NCBI GenBank assembly: GCA_002709395.1
Contig: PAQU01000075.1
Coordinates: 6,743-54,475 of the forward strand
DNA length: 47,733 bases
Source of the DNA: Roseibacillus sp.
GTDB lineage: Bacteria; Verrucomicrobiota; Verrucomicrobiia; Verrucomicrobiales; Akkermansiaceae
Direction of reading: 5' to 3'
Positions within the stretch are counted from its first letter, which is position 1; each line of letters starts with the position of its first letter. The notes beneath the pieces were generated by a model, which had not been told where the DNA came from, ran no database searches, and worked only from the letters and a program-made list of their open reading frames with translations. This document shows positions 16,784 through 24,038 of this stretch, one piece after another. The position numbers and the translations under genes are program-made.

Positions 16784-17551
16784 ATGAGCTCCTTCTCCCT
16801 TCTCCCGAGGGTCAGACTGCATCGGCCCGGTCCTGATATTCTGACCGCGCTTTCCACCTTTCTTCTGGTGGTTCATCTGGCGGTAGAGATGCGCGGGGGG
16901 GTAGTCGTCCTCGAAGCTGGTGGATTCTACCAGACTGCCGGTCTGAGCCGTCCAGGAGTGCTGGAGGGAAAAGGGTGGCAGTTCATTACCTATGCCCTCC
17001 TGCACGGGTCCTGGTCGCATTTCCTACTGAACGTCGCGCTGATTTATGCGATTGGGGGCCGGGTCCTGAATATCCTGGGTGCTCGTGCTTTTCTCAGGAT
17101 TTTCTTTCTGGGAGTCCTGGGAGGAGGAATCCTGCACGTTCTCCTGTTTCCTGCCTATCCGCTGGGAGACAACACCACCCCGGCGCATGTTCCTCTGGTG
17201 GGAGCTTCCGGAGGGATGATGGCCCTTCTCATGGCTTTCGTCCACCTGTCGCCTGATTCCCGGATGTGGCCCCTCATGATCTCGGGTAGAAACCTCGGGA
17301 AAGGGCTCATGCTTTCCACCCTTGCGCTGTTCCTGATCACTCCCGGGTTGGGAATTCCCGGGTTACGGTCCAGTGGTGAATGGTTGGCGGCCAATATCAT
17401 GGGAGCGGAACTCTTCCTCGTAAGCCACATCTGCCATTTCGGTGGAGGCCTCGCAGGCCTGCTCTATGTACGCCGCCTGCTACGTAGTCCGGTTAGTCTG
17501 AAAGACCTGCGGCAGGACCGGAAGCGGAGGGAAGAGAAGGAGGACCTGTAA
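16784..17551 (+). CDS. Rhomboid-family intramembrane serine protease
   Basis: A 255-residue polytopic protein. The catalytic dyad can be placed: Ser in VGASGGMMALL and His in SHICHFGGGLAGLLY. The upstream HGSWSHFLLNVALIYAIGG is the usual rhomboid H-x4-H-x3-N motif that forms the oxyanion hole. About six hydrophobic segments are visible, with a basic C-terminal tail (RQDRKRREEKEDL) on the cytoplasmic side. Substrates are unknown. It lies 124 bp after nuoC and converges on the His/Tyr-rich lipoprotein gene. Confidence 0.9.
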   Translation: MSSFSLLPRVRLHRPGPDILTALSTFLLVVHLAVEMRGGVVVLEAGGFYQTAGLSRPGVLEGKGWQFITYALLHGSWSHFLLNVALIYAIGGRVLNILGARAFLRIFFLGVLGGGILHVLLFPAYPLGDNTTPAHVPLVGASGGMMALLMAFVHLSPDSRMWPLMISGRNLGKGLMLSTLALFLITPGLGIPGLRSSGEWLAANIMGAELFLVSHICHFGGGLAGLLYVRRLLRSPVSLKDLRQDRKRREEKEDL

Positions 17552-17570
17552 CCGGGATGGTAGTCCGGGT

Positions 17571-18215
17571 TCAGCGCTTTGATTTCGAAGGTGCAGTTTT
17601 TGAAGGTGCAGTTTTTGAAGGTGCACTCGAACTGCTTGGAGCCTCTTTTGTCGAGGAGGGTGGACTTGGCCGAGAGGGAGCGGCAGTCCTTGATGGCCTC
17701 TCCGCCCGTTCTCTCGAAGGACGGGATGGAGGAGGTGATGAGCGTGGCTTTTGCGGGGCTGCAGGATAAGACTTGGGTGGATTGCTGCGGGAACTGGAAC
17801 GGGAAGGGTAAGACCCAAGATCCGCGGAGGAACGAAAGCGGTCCCTGACGTATGGTTCCGGAACTTTCCCGGGCCGACTCCGCTCGCTACTGCTGGGTCG
17901 ATTTTCCTTATAAGATGAAGGGCGCCGGTCGCTCCCATGGAGAGGTTTCCGGTAATCGCGATAGTAGGTATGGTAATGGGTCTGGTGCCCTCCCCGGCAC
18001 GGATAGTGGGTGCAGTGCGAGCAGCGGGTGTGGCGGTAGCGGTAGTAGTTGTTGTGAATTCCGATGTAATAGTCGCTGAAGAACCCGTCGTGATATCCAC
18101 CGTGATAGTGGTCGTGGCTGCTGCCATGATAGGTCGAGGCATAGGGGTCATAAACGCAGGCACTGAAAAGCAAGGCACAGAGTGGCGCCAGGAGCGGGGG
18201 CAGGGAACACTTCAT
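17571..18215 (-). CDS. His/Tyr-rich lipoprotein with Ser/Pro/Arg-rich disordered tail
   Basis: Starting at residue 9 of the track ORF gives 214 residues, beginning MKCSLPPLLAPLCALLFSAC, a clear lipobox with Cys20 as the lipidation site. The next 75 residues are exceptionally rich in His and Tyr, with three further Cys in one short run (for example HGSSHDHYHGGYHDGFFSDY and CSHCTHYPC), suggesting metal or haem binding or a sticky surface layer. The remaining 120 residues are low-complexity Ser/Pro/Arg, ending in TAPSK repeats and a basic KSKR. I recognise no family. The protein is likely outer-membrane or periplasm-anchored. Confidence 0.68.
   Translation of the reverse strand: MKCSLPPLLAPLCALLFSACVYDPYASTYHGSSHDHYHGGYHDGFFSDYYIGIHNNYYRYRHTRCSHCTHYPCRGGHQTHYHTYYRDYRKPLHGSDRRPSSYKENRPSSSERSRPGKVPEPYVRDRFRSSADLGSYPSRSSSRSNPPKSYPAAPQKPRSSPPPSRPSRERAERPSRTAAPSRPSPPSSTKEAPSSSSAPSKTAPSKTAPSKSKR
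17587..17625. repeat. 15-bp tandem repeat coding for TAPSK
   Basis: The unit GAAGGTGCAGTTTTT occurs twice in direct succession, followed by a 9-bp partial copy. It lies within the 3' end of the His/Tyr-rich lipoprotein gene and encodes the TAPSK repeats. Because the unit is 15 bp, slippage would change length without breaking the frame. Confidence 0.85.
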
Positions 18216-18402
18216 GAACATGGGACGGTGAGAGCCCATACTCTATTCGGGGAAAGGGGGTGTTCGCAATACGGGATCGGGAGGTAGCACCATCATGCAA
18301 GGAGAGTCTGAAAAAGCCTTTGGTAAGCAGGAATCACGGTATTTCGGGGGAAATTGGGGTCATGCAACCCGTGGGGAGTGATTGCATCAAGAGGAGAATA
18401 CA

Positions 18403-18465
18403 ATGTGCTTACAAATTCTTGCGTTGGCCGGGGAAACTCCTATGGTGGCCCAGAGAACCTTGTGA
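18403..18465 (+). CDS. Possible 20-codon leader ORF coupled to the pseudopilin genes
   Basis: An ATG preceded by GAGGAGA at 6-7 nt, a better Shine-Dalgarno than most genes here have, opens a short ORF (MCLQILALAGETPMVAQRTL). Its TGA stop overlaps an in-frame GTG of the first pseudopilin in a GTGA arrangement. This looks like a translationally coupled leader peptide. Chance occurrence is possible, and no attenuation hairpin or codon bias toward one amino acid is evident. Confidence 0.33.
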   Translation: MCLQILALAGETPMVAQRTL

Positions 18466-19208
18466 GGATCCACAGACCCGTGCGCGCGAACCCACTACCA
18501 CATTTTTCAGACCTGGCCTCTCCCCGGAAGAGGGCAGGCTTCACCTTGGTTGAGATCATGGCCGTGATGATGGTTATCGCCATCCTGCTTTCGGTGGCCG
18601 CGGTTGGGATCCAGAATATTGACCGGGGTCAGGCGACCACAACCGCGCTCGCTGTGACCGAGTCTCTCTTCGATGAGGCTCGTAGCGAGGCAGTGGGCAG
18701 GGGGACCCGGGCACGACTTCTCATTCACAAGGAGCTCAACGACAAGGAGCTTGAGGATCGCGAGCGCTATCTTTCCTACATGTGTGTGGCGGTAGAGAGT
18801 ACGGACCAGGAGGGAGATGCCCGGGGGGGAGGATGGGAGATAATCACTCGTGGAACTAAGCTTCCCTCAGGGGTCTATTTCAGCCCCGAAGAGAGTGAGC
18901 GAGTGGCTGAAAAGGTTGGGGTCGGGAAGCCGGGCGTCATGAGTATTGACCTTCCGGGTGAAGGCACCACCGGATCCGATGCCCTGAAGGAGTGCTATTA
19001 CTTCGAGTTCAACCCGGAGGGGGTGTGTGTCGACAGCGAGGATGCCGGATTGGCACCGGGAGCGGCGGTCGTGCTGATCAGTGGAACGCGGCCCCGTGAT
19101 GAGGAAGAGCCCAAGATCATGAAAAACAACAAGGTGGGCTTTGTCGTCTGGCGGAACGGTCGCACCTCCATTTTCCGTAGCCCTGAACAAATCGATCTTG
19201 CGCAATGA
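18462..19208 (+). CDS. Type IV pilin-like (GspH-type) pseudopilin
   Basis: The prepilin cleavage site is clear: PRKRAG followed by FTLVEIMAVMMVIAILL, with Glu at mature position 5, then a hydrophobic helix. The start is uncertain; the track uses a TTG at 18354. GTG 18462 overlaps the stop of a short leader ORF, and GTG 18480 has GAGGAT 10 nt upstream. These give prepilin leaders of 26 or 20 residues. After the helix, the region LFDEARSEAVGRGTRARLLI resembles GspH and verrucomicrobial cassette pseudopilins. It is the first of three pseudopilins; its stop overlaps the next ATG. Confidence 0.8.
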   Translation: MRIHRPVRANPLPHFSDLASPRKRAGFTLVEIMAVMMVIAILLSVAAVGIQNIDRGQATTTALAVTESLFDEARSEAVGRGTRARLLIHKELNDKELEDRERYLSYMCVAVESTDQEGDARGGGWEIITRGTKLPSGVYFSPEESERVAEKVGVGKPGVMSIDLPGEGTTGSDALKECYYFEFNPEGVCVDSEDAGLAPGAAVVLISGTRPRDEEEPKIMKNNKVGFVVWRNGRTSIFRSPEQIDLAQ

Positions 19209-19957
19209 ACAGGATATTCTTCCAGCCCCGGCCAATGGGTCGTCGTGGATTCACGCTCATGGAGACCGTGATCGCGATTGGAGTGGTTGCCGTTCTCCTC
19301 ACGACCTTCCTGGCGGTTTTCGGGCCAGCCCAATCCAGTATCCGGCGTGCGCTCAGTGCCCAGGAGGCCGGTCGCCTTACGACATCTTTGGAAAGAGAGT
19401 TGAGCAGCCTGCGGGAGGGTCCCGATGGAGCTTACGACAATTTCTTTCATAAGGCCTTTGAGTGGATCCGCGATTCCGGCAAGTCTGAAAAGGCTGTATT
19501 TCTCTACAATTACCGGGGCGACCCCAAGAAAATCAGAGAAGACGCGTCACTGGAACCGTTCACCTTGGACAACGGACAGTCCGGACGGGACTTCATTCTT
19601 CAGCCCGCTGTCCGCCGGAGGGGGGATGCCGATGGTGATTTCAAGGCGGACCTTGAGAAAGTTGACGGTCGCATCTACCTGGTGCGCATGACCCAGATGA
19701 TTTATGACGACGCCCAGGATCCGGTGCTTATCCCCGGAACTCACGGACAAATCAAGAATATGCACAGTCATGATCCGATTGAGAACGTGACCGCCTATCC
19801 CGGGGCCATCATTGCCTACACCGCCGATTTTTATCCTCTGAAGAGCAACAGCTTCGACTACATCGAGAACCTGGATCTTCGGGACGCCAACGACGATGGT
19901 AATCCCGACTCTCTTGGTAAGCCGCTCTTTTCCCGCAACCTTGGCGTACGTCGTTAA
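19205..19957 (+). CDS. Prepilin-type protein (second of trio)
   Basis: A 250-residue protein with the leader MNRIFFQPRPMGRRG cleaved before FTLMETVIAIGVVAVLLTT, with Glu at mature position 5. The remainder is a long globular domain, not a recognised PulG/GspG type. It has several aspartate-rich stretches (DADGDFKADLEKVDG, DLRDANDDGNPDSLG) that could bind calcium. Its ATG overlaps the preceding stop by 4 nt, so it is translationally coupled. It resembles the B-type protein of the Verru_Chthon cassettes as I recall them; the resemblance is an inference. Confidence 0.78.
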   Translation: MNRIFFQPRPMGRRGFTLMETVIAIGVVAVLLTTFLAVFGPAQSSIRRALSAQEAGRLTTSLERELSSLREGPDGAYDNFFHKAFEWIRDSGKSEKAVFLYNYRGDPKKIREDASLEPFTLDNGQSGRDFILQPAVRRRGDADGDFKADLEKVDGRIYLVRMTQMIYDDAQDPVLIPGTHGQIKNMHSHDPIENVTAYPGAIIAYTADFYPLKSNSFDYIENLDLRDANDDGNPDSLGKPLFSRNLGVRR

Positions 19958-19981
19958 GTCCAATCTCCTCTGTCCCGCTCC

Positions 19982-20923
19982 ATGACTATTTCTCTTTTTC
20001 CCAGACGCTGTGCGCGCGGATTCACGCTCGCCGAACTTATGGTGGCGATGGCGATTACCGTCATTCTTCTCACGCTTCTGGTGTCCGTGACGGCAGTGGC
20101 TCTCGATGGATGGAGGATCAGTCGGAATAAGGTCCGGGCTTCCCGGCAGGCGAAGGCTACTCTTGAGCAGATGAGCCGTGATTTTGAGGCCATGGTTGTG
20201 CGAACCGGGAGTAATTTTGAGTGGCTCCACACCGAGACGGATCCGGATAATCCGGGCCCAGAGGACAACGAAAGTCCGAACGCGGCTCGCATTCTCATGT
20301 TCTCCGCGGCTACGGATCGCTATGATGGTGATGTCGAGGGGAAGAGCGACAAGGGGGGAGATGTGACGGGCCTGAGCTACAAGCTCCTTTACAAGGACCC
20401 GATTACGGATGCCTATGAGGAGAAGTTCAATGTCTTCGCTCTCTACCGGAAACTCGTCAATCCGGACGAGACCTATGAGGCCCTGCTTGAGCATGATCCT
20501 GCTAATCCAAAGGACTTGGATACCAAGTTCCAGCCTTATGAGGCCAATCTCGGGGATTCGAGTAACTTCGTCTGTGAGAACATCTTTGAGCTTACGGTGG
20601 TCTTCACGGTGGAATACACTGAACTCGTTGGAGGGAAACTGGTCACCAAGATTGAACGCATTCCTGTGATCGAGACTGGAGGTGATGATGCAGCCGAGAT
20701 CTTCAGCTTCACTGGAAATGGCATCAAGGTAGATGGTGACGACGGTAAACCGTTCAACCGAGGCAGGATTTCGTCAGTAGACCTGAGTATCTCAGTACTT
20801 ACCGACAGTGGCATCGCCCAGCTCCGGAGGGGGGGGCGGAACTTCACCGGGTCTGACCTGGAAAGGTTCCTTGCGAAGAATTCCTTCCAGTATTCAAAGA
20901 CCATCCTGCTGCCTCAGCCCTAG
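19982..20923 (+). CDS. Prepilin-type protein (third of trio, Verru_Chthon C-like)
   Basis: A 313-residue protein with the leader ending RRCARG before FTLAELMVAMAITVILLTL. The start of the mature domain reads DGWRISRNKVRASRQAKATLEQMSRDFEAM, like GspJ/PulJ-type minor pseudopilins and the C-type protein of verrucomicrobial cassettes. The large C-terminal domain has acidic patches. It follows the second gene by 24 bp and is followed by a rho-independent terminator, so the trio is one transcription unit. No large A-type protein, secretin, ATPase or prepilin peptidase is nearby. Confidence 0.8.
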   Translation: MTISLFPRRCARGFTLAELMVAMAITVILLTLLVSVTAVALDGWRISRNKVRASRQAKATLEQMSRDFEAMVVRTGSNFEWLHTETDPDNPGPEDNESPNAARILMFSAATDRYDGDVEGKSDKGGDVTGLSYKLLYKDPITDAYEEKFNVFALYRKLVNPDETYEALLEHDPANPKDLDTKFQPYEANLGDSSNFVCENIFELTVVFTVEYTELVGGKLVTKIERIPVIETGGDDAAEIFSFTGNGIKVDGDDGKPFNRGRISSVDLSISVLTDSGIAQLRRGGRNFTGSDLERFLAKNSFQYSKTILLPQP

Positions 20924-20973
20924 GCCGGGTCAGATGAGCCGAAGGCGCATCGGCTACAAAAGGAAACACAAAG

Positions 20974-20998
20974 CGTCCGGAAATTCCGGGCGTTTTTT
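20974..20998 (+). terminator. Rho-independent terminator after the pseudopilin operon
   Basis: CGTCCGG-AAATT-CCGGGCG forms a 7-bp hairpin (one G-U pair) with a 5-nt loop, followed directly by TTTTTT. It lies 50 bp after the third pseudopilin stop and before the GntP gene. Confidence 0.85.
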
Positions 20999-21045
20999 GA
21001 TTTCAGGGAAAACCTGAACGCTCTGCGACTTTCCCTCTTGCGGGC

Positions 21046-21066
21046 GGGTAGGGTTTGCTCCCACCC
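21046..21066 (+). other. Hairpin in the GntP gene leader
   Basis: GGGT-A-GGG, loop TTTGCT, CCC-ACCC forms a 7-bp stem with one bulged A, ending 11 nt before the GntP ATG, where a ribosome-binding site would normally lie. No Shine-Dalgarno is visible there. It may limit translation initiation; function not established. Confidence 0.3.
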
Positions 21067-21077
21067 TGCCGATCATC

Positions 21078-22562
21078 ATGGGACTTAACGCTCTTACTCT
21101 TCTTGCCGCGACTGGTGCCGGGACTGAACATGATACGTTTCGACTCGTTTCCGTCCTCGTCCTTTCCATCGTTCTGATCCTGGTCCTGATCCTGGCTTTC
21201 AGGGTGCAGGCATTTGTCAGTCTGCTTCTGGCCTCTATTTTCGTGGGGATCGCCTCTGGCACCATGCCGATTACGGAGGTGGCCGATACTATCATTGCGG
21301 GCATGGGAAGTTCACTGGGCTTCATAGCCACTATCATCGGGCTTGGTGCCATTCTTGGACAGATGATTGAGCACTCGGGGGGAGCCCAGAGCCTCGCCAA
21401 CGGGATGCTCAAGGCCTTCGGAGAAAAGCGGGCTAACTGGGCCATGCTCCTGACCGGCTTCGTGATTTCGATTCCCGTCTTTCTCGATGTGGGCGTGGTG
21501 ATCCTTGCTCCCATCATCTACGCCCTTGCGCGGCGTAGCGGAAAATCTGTCCTCGTATTCGCCCTGCCCCTGTTGGCTGGAATGGCCGTGACCCACGCCT
21601 TTGTTCCTCCCACGCCAGGACCTACCTTCGTGGCATATGCCCTTGGGGCTCCTCTTGGCAATGTCATCATGTGGGGGGTCGTGGTAGGACTTCCGACCGC
21701 CCTGGTGACGCTGCCTCTGTGTCGCAAACTGGGTGACGCCTTTCACATTGACCCTCCATCCCCCGAAGAAGAGAAGGCTGCAAGAGACGAGGATCTCGCG
21801 GTCCCGGCATCGACCCGGCCGCTTCCCTCTCTCGGGCTAATTCTCCTCATGCTCGGTGGTCCCATTGTTCTCATTGTAGTGGGTTCCATCATTGAGGCTA
21901 ACCTTGGGTCCTCACTTCCAGAGGGACTGAGCAAGGCGGAGTGGGGAGAGCAGCTTAAGCAGGCTAAGCTGGAAGCCAGCGGGTTTACGCAAGTGATCCT
22001 CTTCCTTGGCCATCCGATCGTCGCGCTCCTTTGTGGGACCTGTGTTGCAATGGTGGTGCTTGGAATGGCCAGAGGACTAAGGGGCAATGCTCTCATGGAA
22101 GTCGCCACCAAGGCTCTGGGGCCCGCTGGGATCATCATCCTCATCACCGGTGCAGGTGGCGTCTTCAAGCAGATGCTTGGCGCCACGAGCGTAGGTAAAG
22201 CCCTTGCCCTCGCCCTGGGAGGGTTCGAGATGGGCCCTCTTCTTCTGGCATGGATTCTCACTACCATCGTGCGCGTTGCACAGGGTTCAGCTACCGTAGC
22301 GATGGTCACCGGCGCGGCGCTCATCGCGCCTGTGCTGGAAGGTACTGGAATTGCGTACTCCCATGCCGAGTTGTCTCTCATCACTCTGGCCATTGCTGCT
22401 GGGGCCACAGGTTTCGGACACGTCAACGACAGCGGATTCTGGATCGTCAACCGTTACTTCGGCATGACCGAGCGGGAAACTCTTCTGACCTGGACCCCTA
22501 TTCTGACCGTAATTTCCCTGGTGGGGCTGGGCATGACCTCCCTGCTGTGGTTAGTCGTGTAG
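21078..22562 (+). CDS. GntP-family gluconate/organic acid:H+ symporter
   Basis: A 494-residue membrane protein with 12 or more hydrophobic segments. Characteristic GntP stretches are GLGAILGQMIEHSGGAQSLA, PVFLDVGVVILAPIIYALAR, THAFVPPTPGPTFVA, and, near the C-terminus, GATGFGHVNDSGFWIVNRYF. The family imports gluconate or related hydroxy acids (also glycerate, idonate or fructuronate in relatives) with protons. A hydrophilic loop of about 30 residues (SPEEEKAARDEDLAVPAS) lies mid-protein. No gluconate kinase or GntR regulator is adjacent, so the substrate is open. Confidence 0.9.
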   Translation: MGLNALTLLAATGAGTEHDTFRLVSVLVLSIVLILVLILAFRVQAFVSLLLASIFVGIASGTMPITEVADTIIAGMGSSLGFIATIIGLGAILGQMIEHSGGAQSLANGMLKAFGEKRANWAMLLTGFVISIPVFLDVGVVILAPIIYALARRSGKSVLVFALPLLAGMAVTHAFVPPTPGPTFVAYALGAPLGNVIMWGVVVGLPTALVTLPLCRKLGDAFHIDPPSPEEEKAARDEDLAVPASTRPLPSLGLILLMLGGPIVLIVVGSIIEANLGSSLPEGLSKAEWGEQLKQAKLEASGFTQVILFLGHPIVALLCGTCVAMVVLGMARGLRGNALMEVATKALGPAGIIILITGAGGVFKQMLGATSVGKALALALGGFEMGPLLLAWILTTIVRVAQGSATVAMVTGAALIAPVLEGTGIAYSHAELSLITLAIAAGATGFGHVNDSGFWIVNRYFGMTERETLLTWTPILTVISLVGLGMTSLLWLVV

Positions 22563-22600
22563 AATAAGAGGAGCAGAGCGGGGTATCGGCGAAGGATCAG

Positions 22601-22629
22601 AAAACCCCGACCTGCGGAACAGATCGGGG
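22601..22629 (-). terminator. Terminator for the first DUF1501 gene
   Basis: Read on the minus strand, CCCCGA and TCGGGG pair around an inner CTG/CAG stem with a CGGAA-type loop, followed by TTTTC. It lies 33 bp after the DUF1501 stop and between two convergent genes, so the hairpin may also slow transcription arriving from the GntP side. Confidence 0.65.
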
Positions 22630-22661
22630 CAGAACTTGGCACGAAGCCACGCTCGCGGGGG

Positions 22662-23984
22662 CTATCCGAACAGCTTGGTGAGCGGGGTGCCGCTGCGGGC
22701 GCCGAGCTTGAAGGGGCGCCGGCTCGGGGACATGATGGTCAGGTCATGAGGAACTCCCATCGCGAACCCGATAGTGGCGTTGAAATCCGGACCGCCGACT
22801 GGATTCTGAATGACATTGGATCCGGTCTCGTCTGTTTTTCCGTAAACTTGGCCGCCCTTGACTCCGCCCCCGGCAAGGAGGTAGGAAAAAGCCTTGGGGA
22901 AGTGGTTCCGTCCCGAGCGTTCCTGTACGATCTTGGGAGTTCGTCCAAACTCAGTGGCCACCACTACCAGGGTGCTCTCGAGGAGACCCTTGGATTCAAG
23001 GTCCTGCAGGAGGGCTGACAGGGCCTTGTCGAGAATGGGGAGTTTCTGCTCGCACTGGTCGAAATTGTCGTTGTGCCAGTCAAATCCTCCCAGTTCGACA
23101 TCGATGAACCGGACGCCGCGCTCCACAAGGCGCCGGGCGAGAAGCACTCCCTTGGCAAAGCTGTGATCACCGTAGGCAGAGTGGACCTTGGTGCTCTCCT
23201 TTTTCAGGTCAAAGGCCTCGAGATCCTTGCTGTTCATGAGTTTGACCGCTTCCTCAAAAACCTGGTTGTAGGCCCGGACGTTCTTCTGGCCCTTATGGAA
23301 CTGTTCGTCGAACTGTTTGTCGAGCAACTGGCGGAGAGCCAGTTGCTTGTTGAACTGGGACTCACTGACCTGGCGGAGGCGTTTAATGTTCTGGAGGCCC
23401 GTAGTGGCATCACCGACCGGGAGAGGGGCATATTGGGGTTCGAAGAATCCGGCGGCTGGGTGACCGTTACCCGATCCAACGGTTACGAAGGATGGCAGGC
23501 TCTTGTTTGCCCGCTCCTTGAGCCGGGTGACCCAGGCTCCGTTCGAAGGGTGCACGATGGATGCGCGCTGCGTATAGCTTGTACGCATGAAGTAGCGTCC
23601 CGGTCCGTGGGCTCCCTGCGTGGAGGTCATTGAACGTACGAGCGTAACCTTGTCGGCCTGCCCGGCGAGGTTGGACATGTAGTGACCGAGCCGTACGCCG
23701 TCCGCCTTGGTCTTGATGGTTTTGGTTGGTCCCCTGAATTCATCAGGAGCATCCGGTTTGGGATCAAAGGTGTCGAGGTGGGTCATGCCCCCGGACATGA
23801 AGAGATAGATGACACTCTTGGCCTTGCCTCCTCCCTTGGCCACGGCTGCGGGGTCGGCGGCAAGTGCGCCCGGGGAAAAGAGTTCAGCCGCGCTACCGGC
23901 GATGGTGACGCCGAGACAGCCCCGGGCTGCAGAGGCCATGAATGAACGGCGGTCCAGTTCGTCGAGTTTGTTCAAGTTTGACAT
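22662..23984 (-). CDS. DUF1501 domain protein with Tat signal (pair 1)
   Basis: A 440-residue secreted protein of the DUF1501 family, distantly related to the alkaline phosphatase/sulfatase superfamily. The N-terminus has a twin-arginine motif (DRRSFMASAARGC) and a signal ending GALA. Family landmarks are VIYLFMSGGMTHLDTFDPKP, SMTSTQGAHGPGRYFMRTSY, and TLVVVATEFGRTPKI followed by GRNHFPKAFSYLLAGGGVKGG. Such genes almost always follow a DUF1549/DUF1553 gene, as here (54 bp gap). The biochemical activity of the family is not firmly known. The Tat signal implies folding or cofactor loading before export. Confidence 0.92.
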   Translation of the reverse strand: MSNLNKLDELDRRSFMASAARGCLGVTIAGSAAELFSPGALAADPAAVAKGGGKAKSVIYLFMSGGMTHLDTFDPKPDAPDEFRGPTKTIKTKADGVRLGHYMSNLAGQADKVTLVRSMTSTQGAHGPGRYFMRTSYTQRASIVHPSNGAWVTRLKERANKSLPSFVTVGSGNGHPAAGFFEPQYAPLPVGDATTGLQNIKRLRQVSESQFNKQLALRQLLDKQFDEQFHKGQKNVRAYNQVFEEAVKLMNSKDLEAFDLKKESTKVHSAYGDHSFAKGVLLARRLVERGVRFIDVELGGFDWHNDNFDQCEQKLPILDKALSALLQDLESKGLLESTLVVVATEFGRTPKIVQERSGRNHFPKAFSYLLAGGGVKGGQVYGKTDETGSNVIQNPVGGPDFNATIGFAMGVPHDLTIMSPSRRPFKLGARSGTPLTKLFG

Positions 23985-24038
23985 GATGGGTAAGAGGGTT
24001 GGTGATGTCAGGCGTCGCAGAGGAAGAGGTTCTTACGG

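Noticed and set aside
17587-17625. Short repeats as a CRISPR-like array
   Set aside because: They are 15-bp in-frame coding repeats with no spacers. No cas gene or spaced direct repeats occur anywhere in the window.
19547-20494. 315-codon minus-strand ORF
   Set aside because: It spans the junction of two coupled pseudopilin genes on the opposite strand and has no family features.
21743-22450. 235-codon minus-strand ORF
   Set aside because: It is antisense to the GntP transporter, with Ala/Pro/Ser-rich translation typical of reverse-complemented membrane protein codons.
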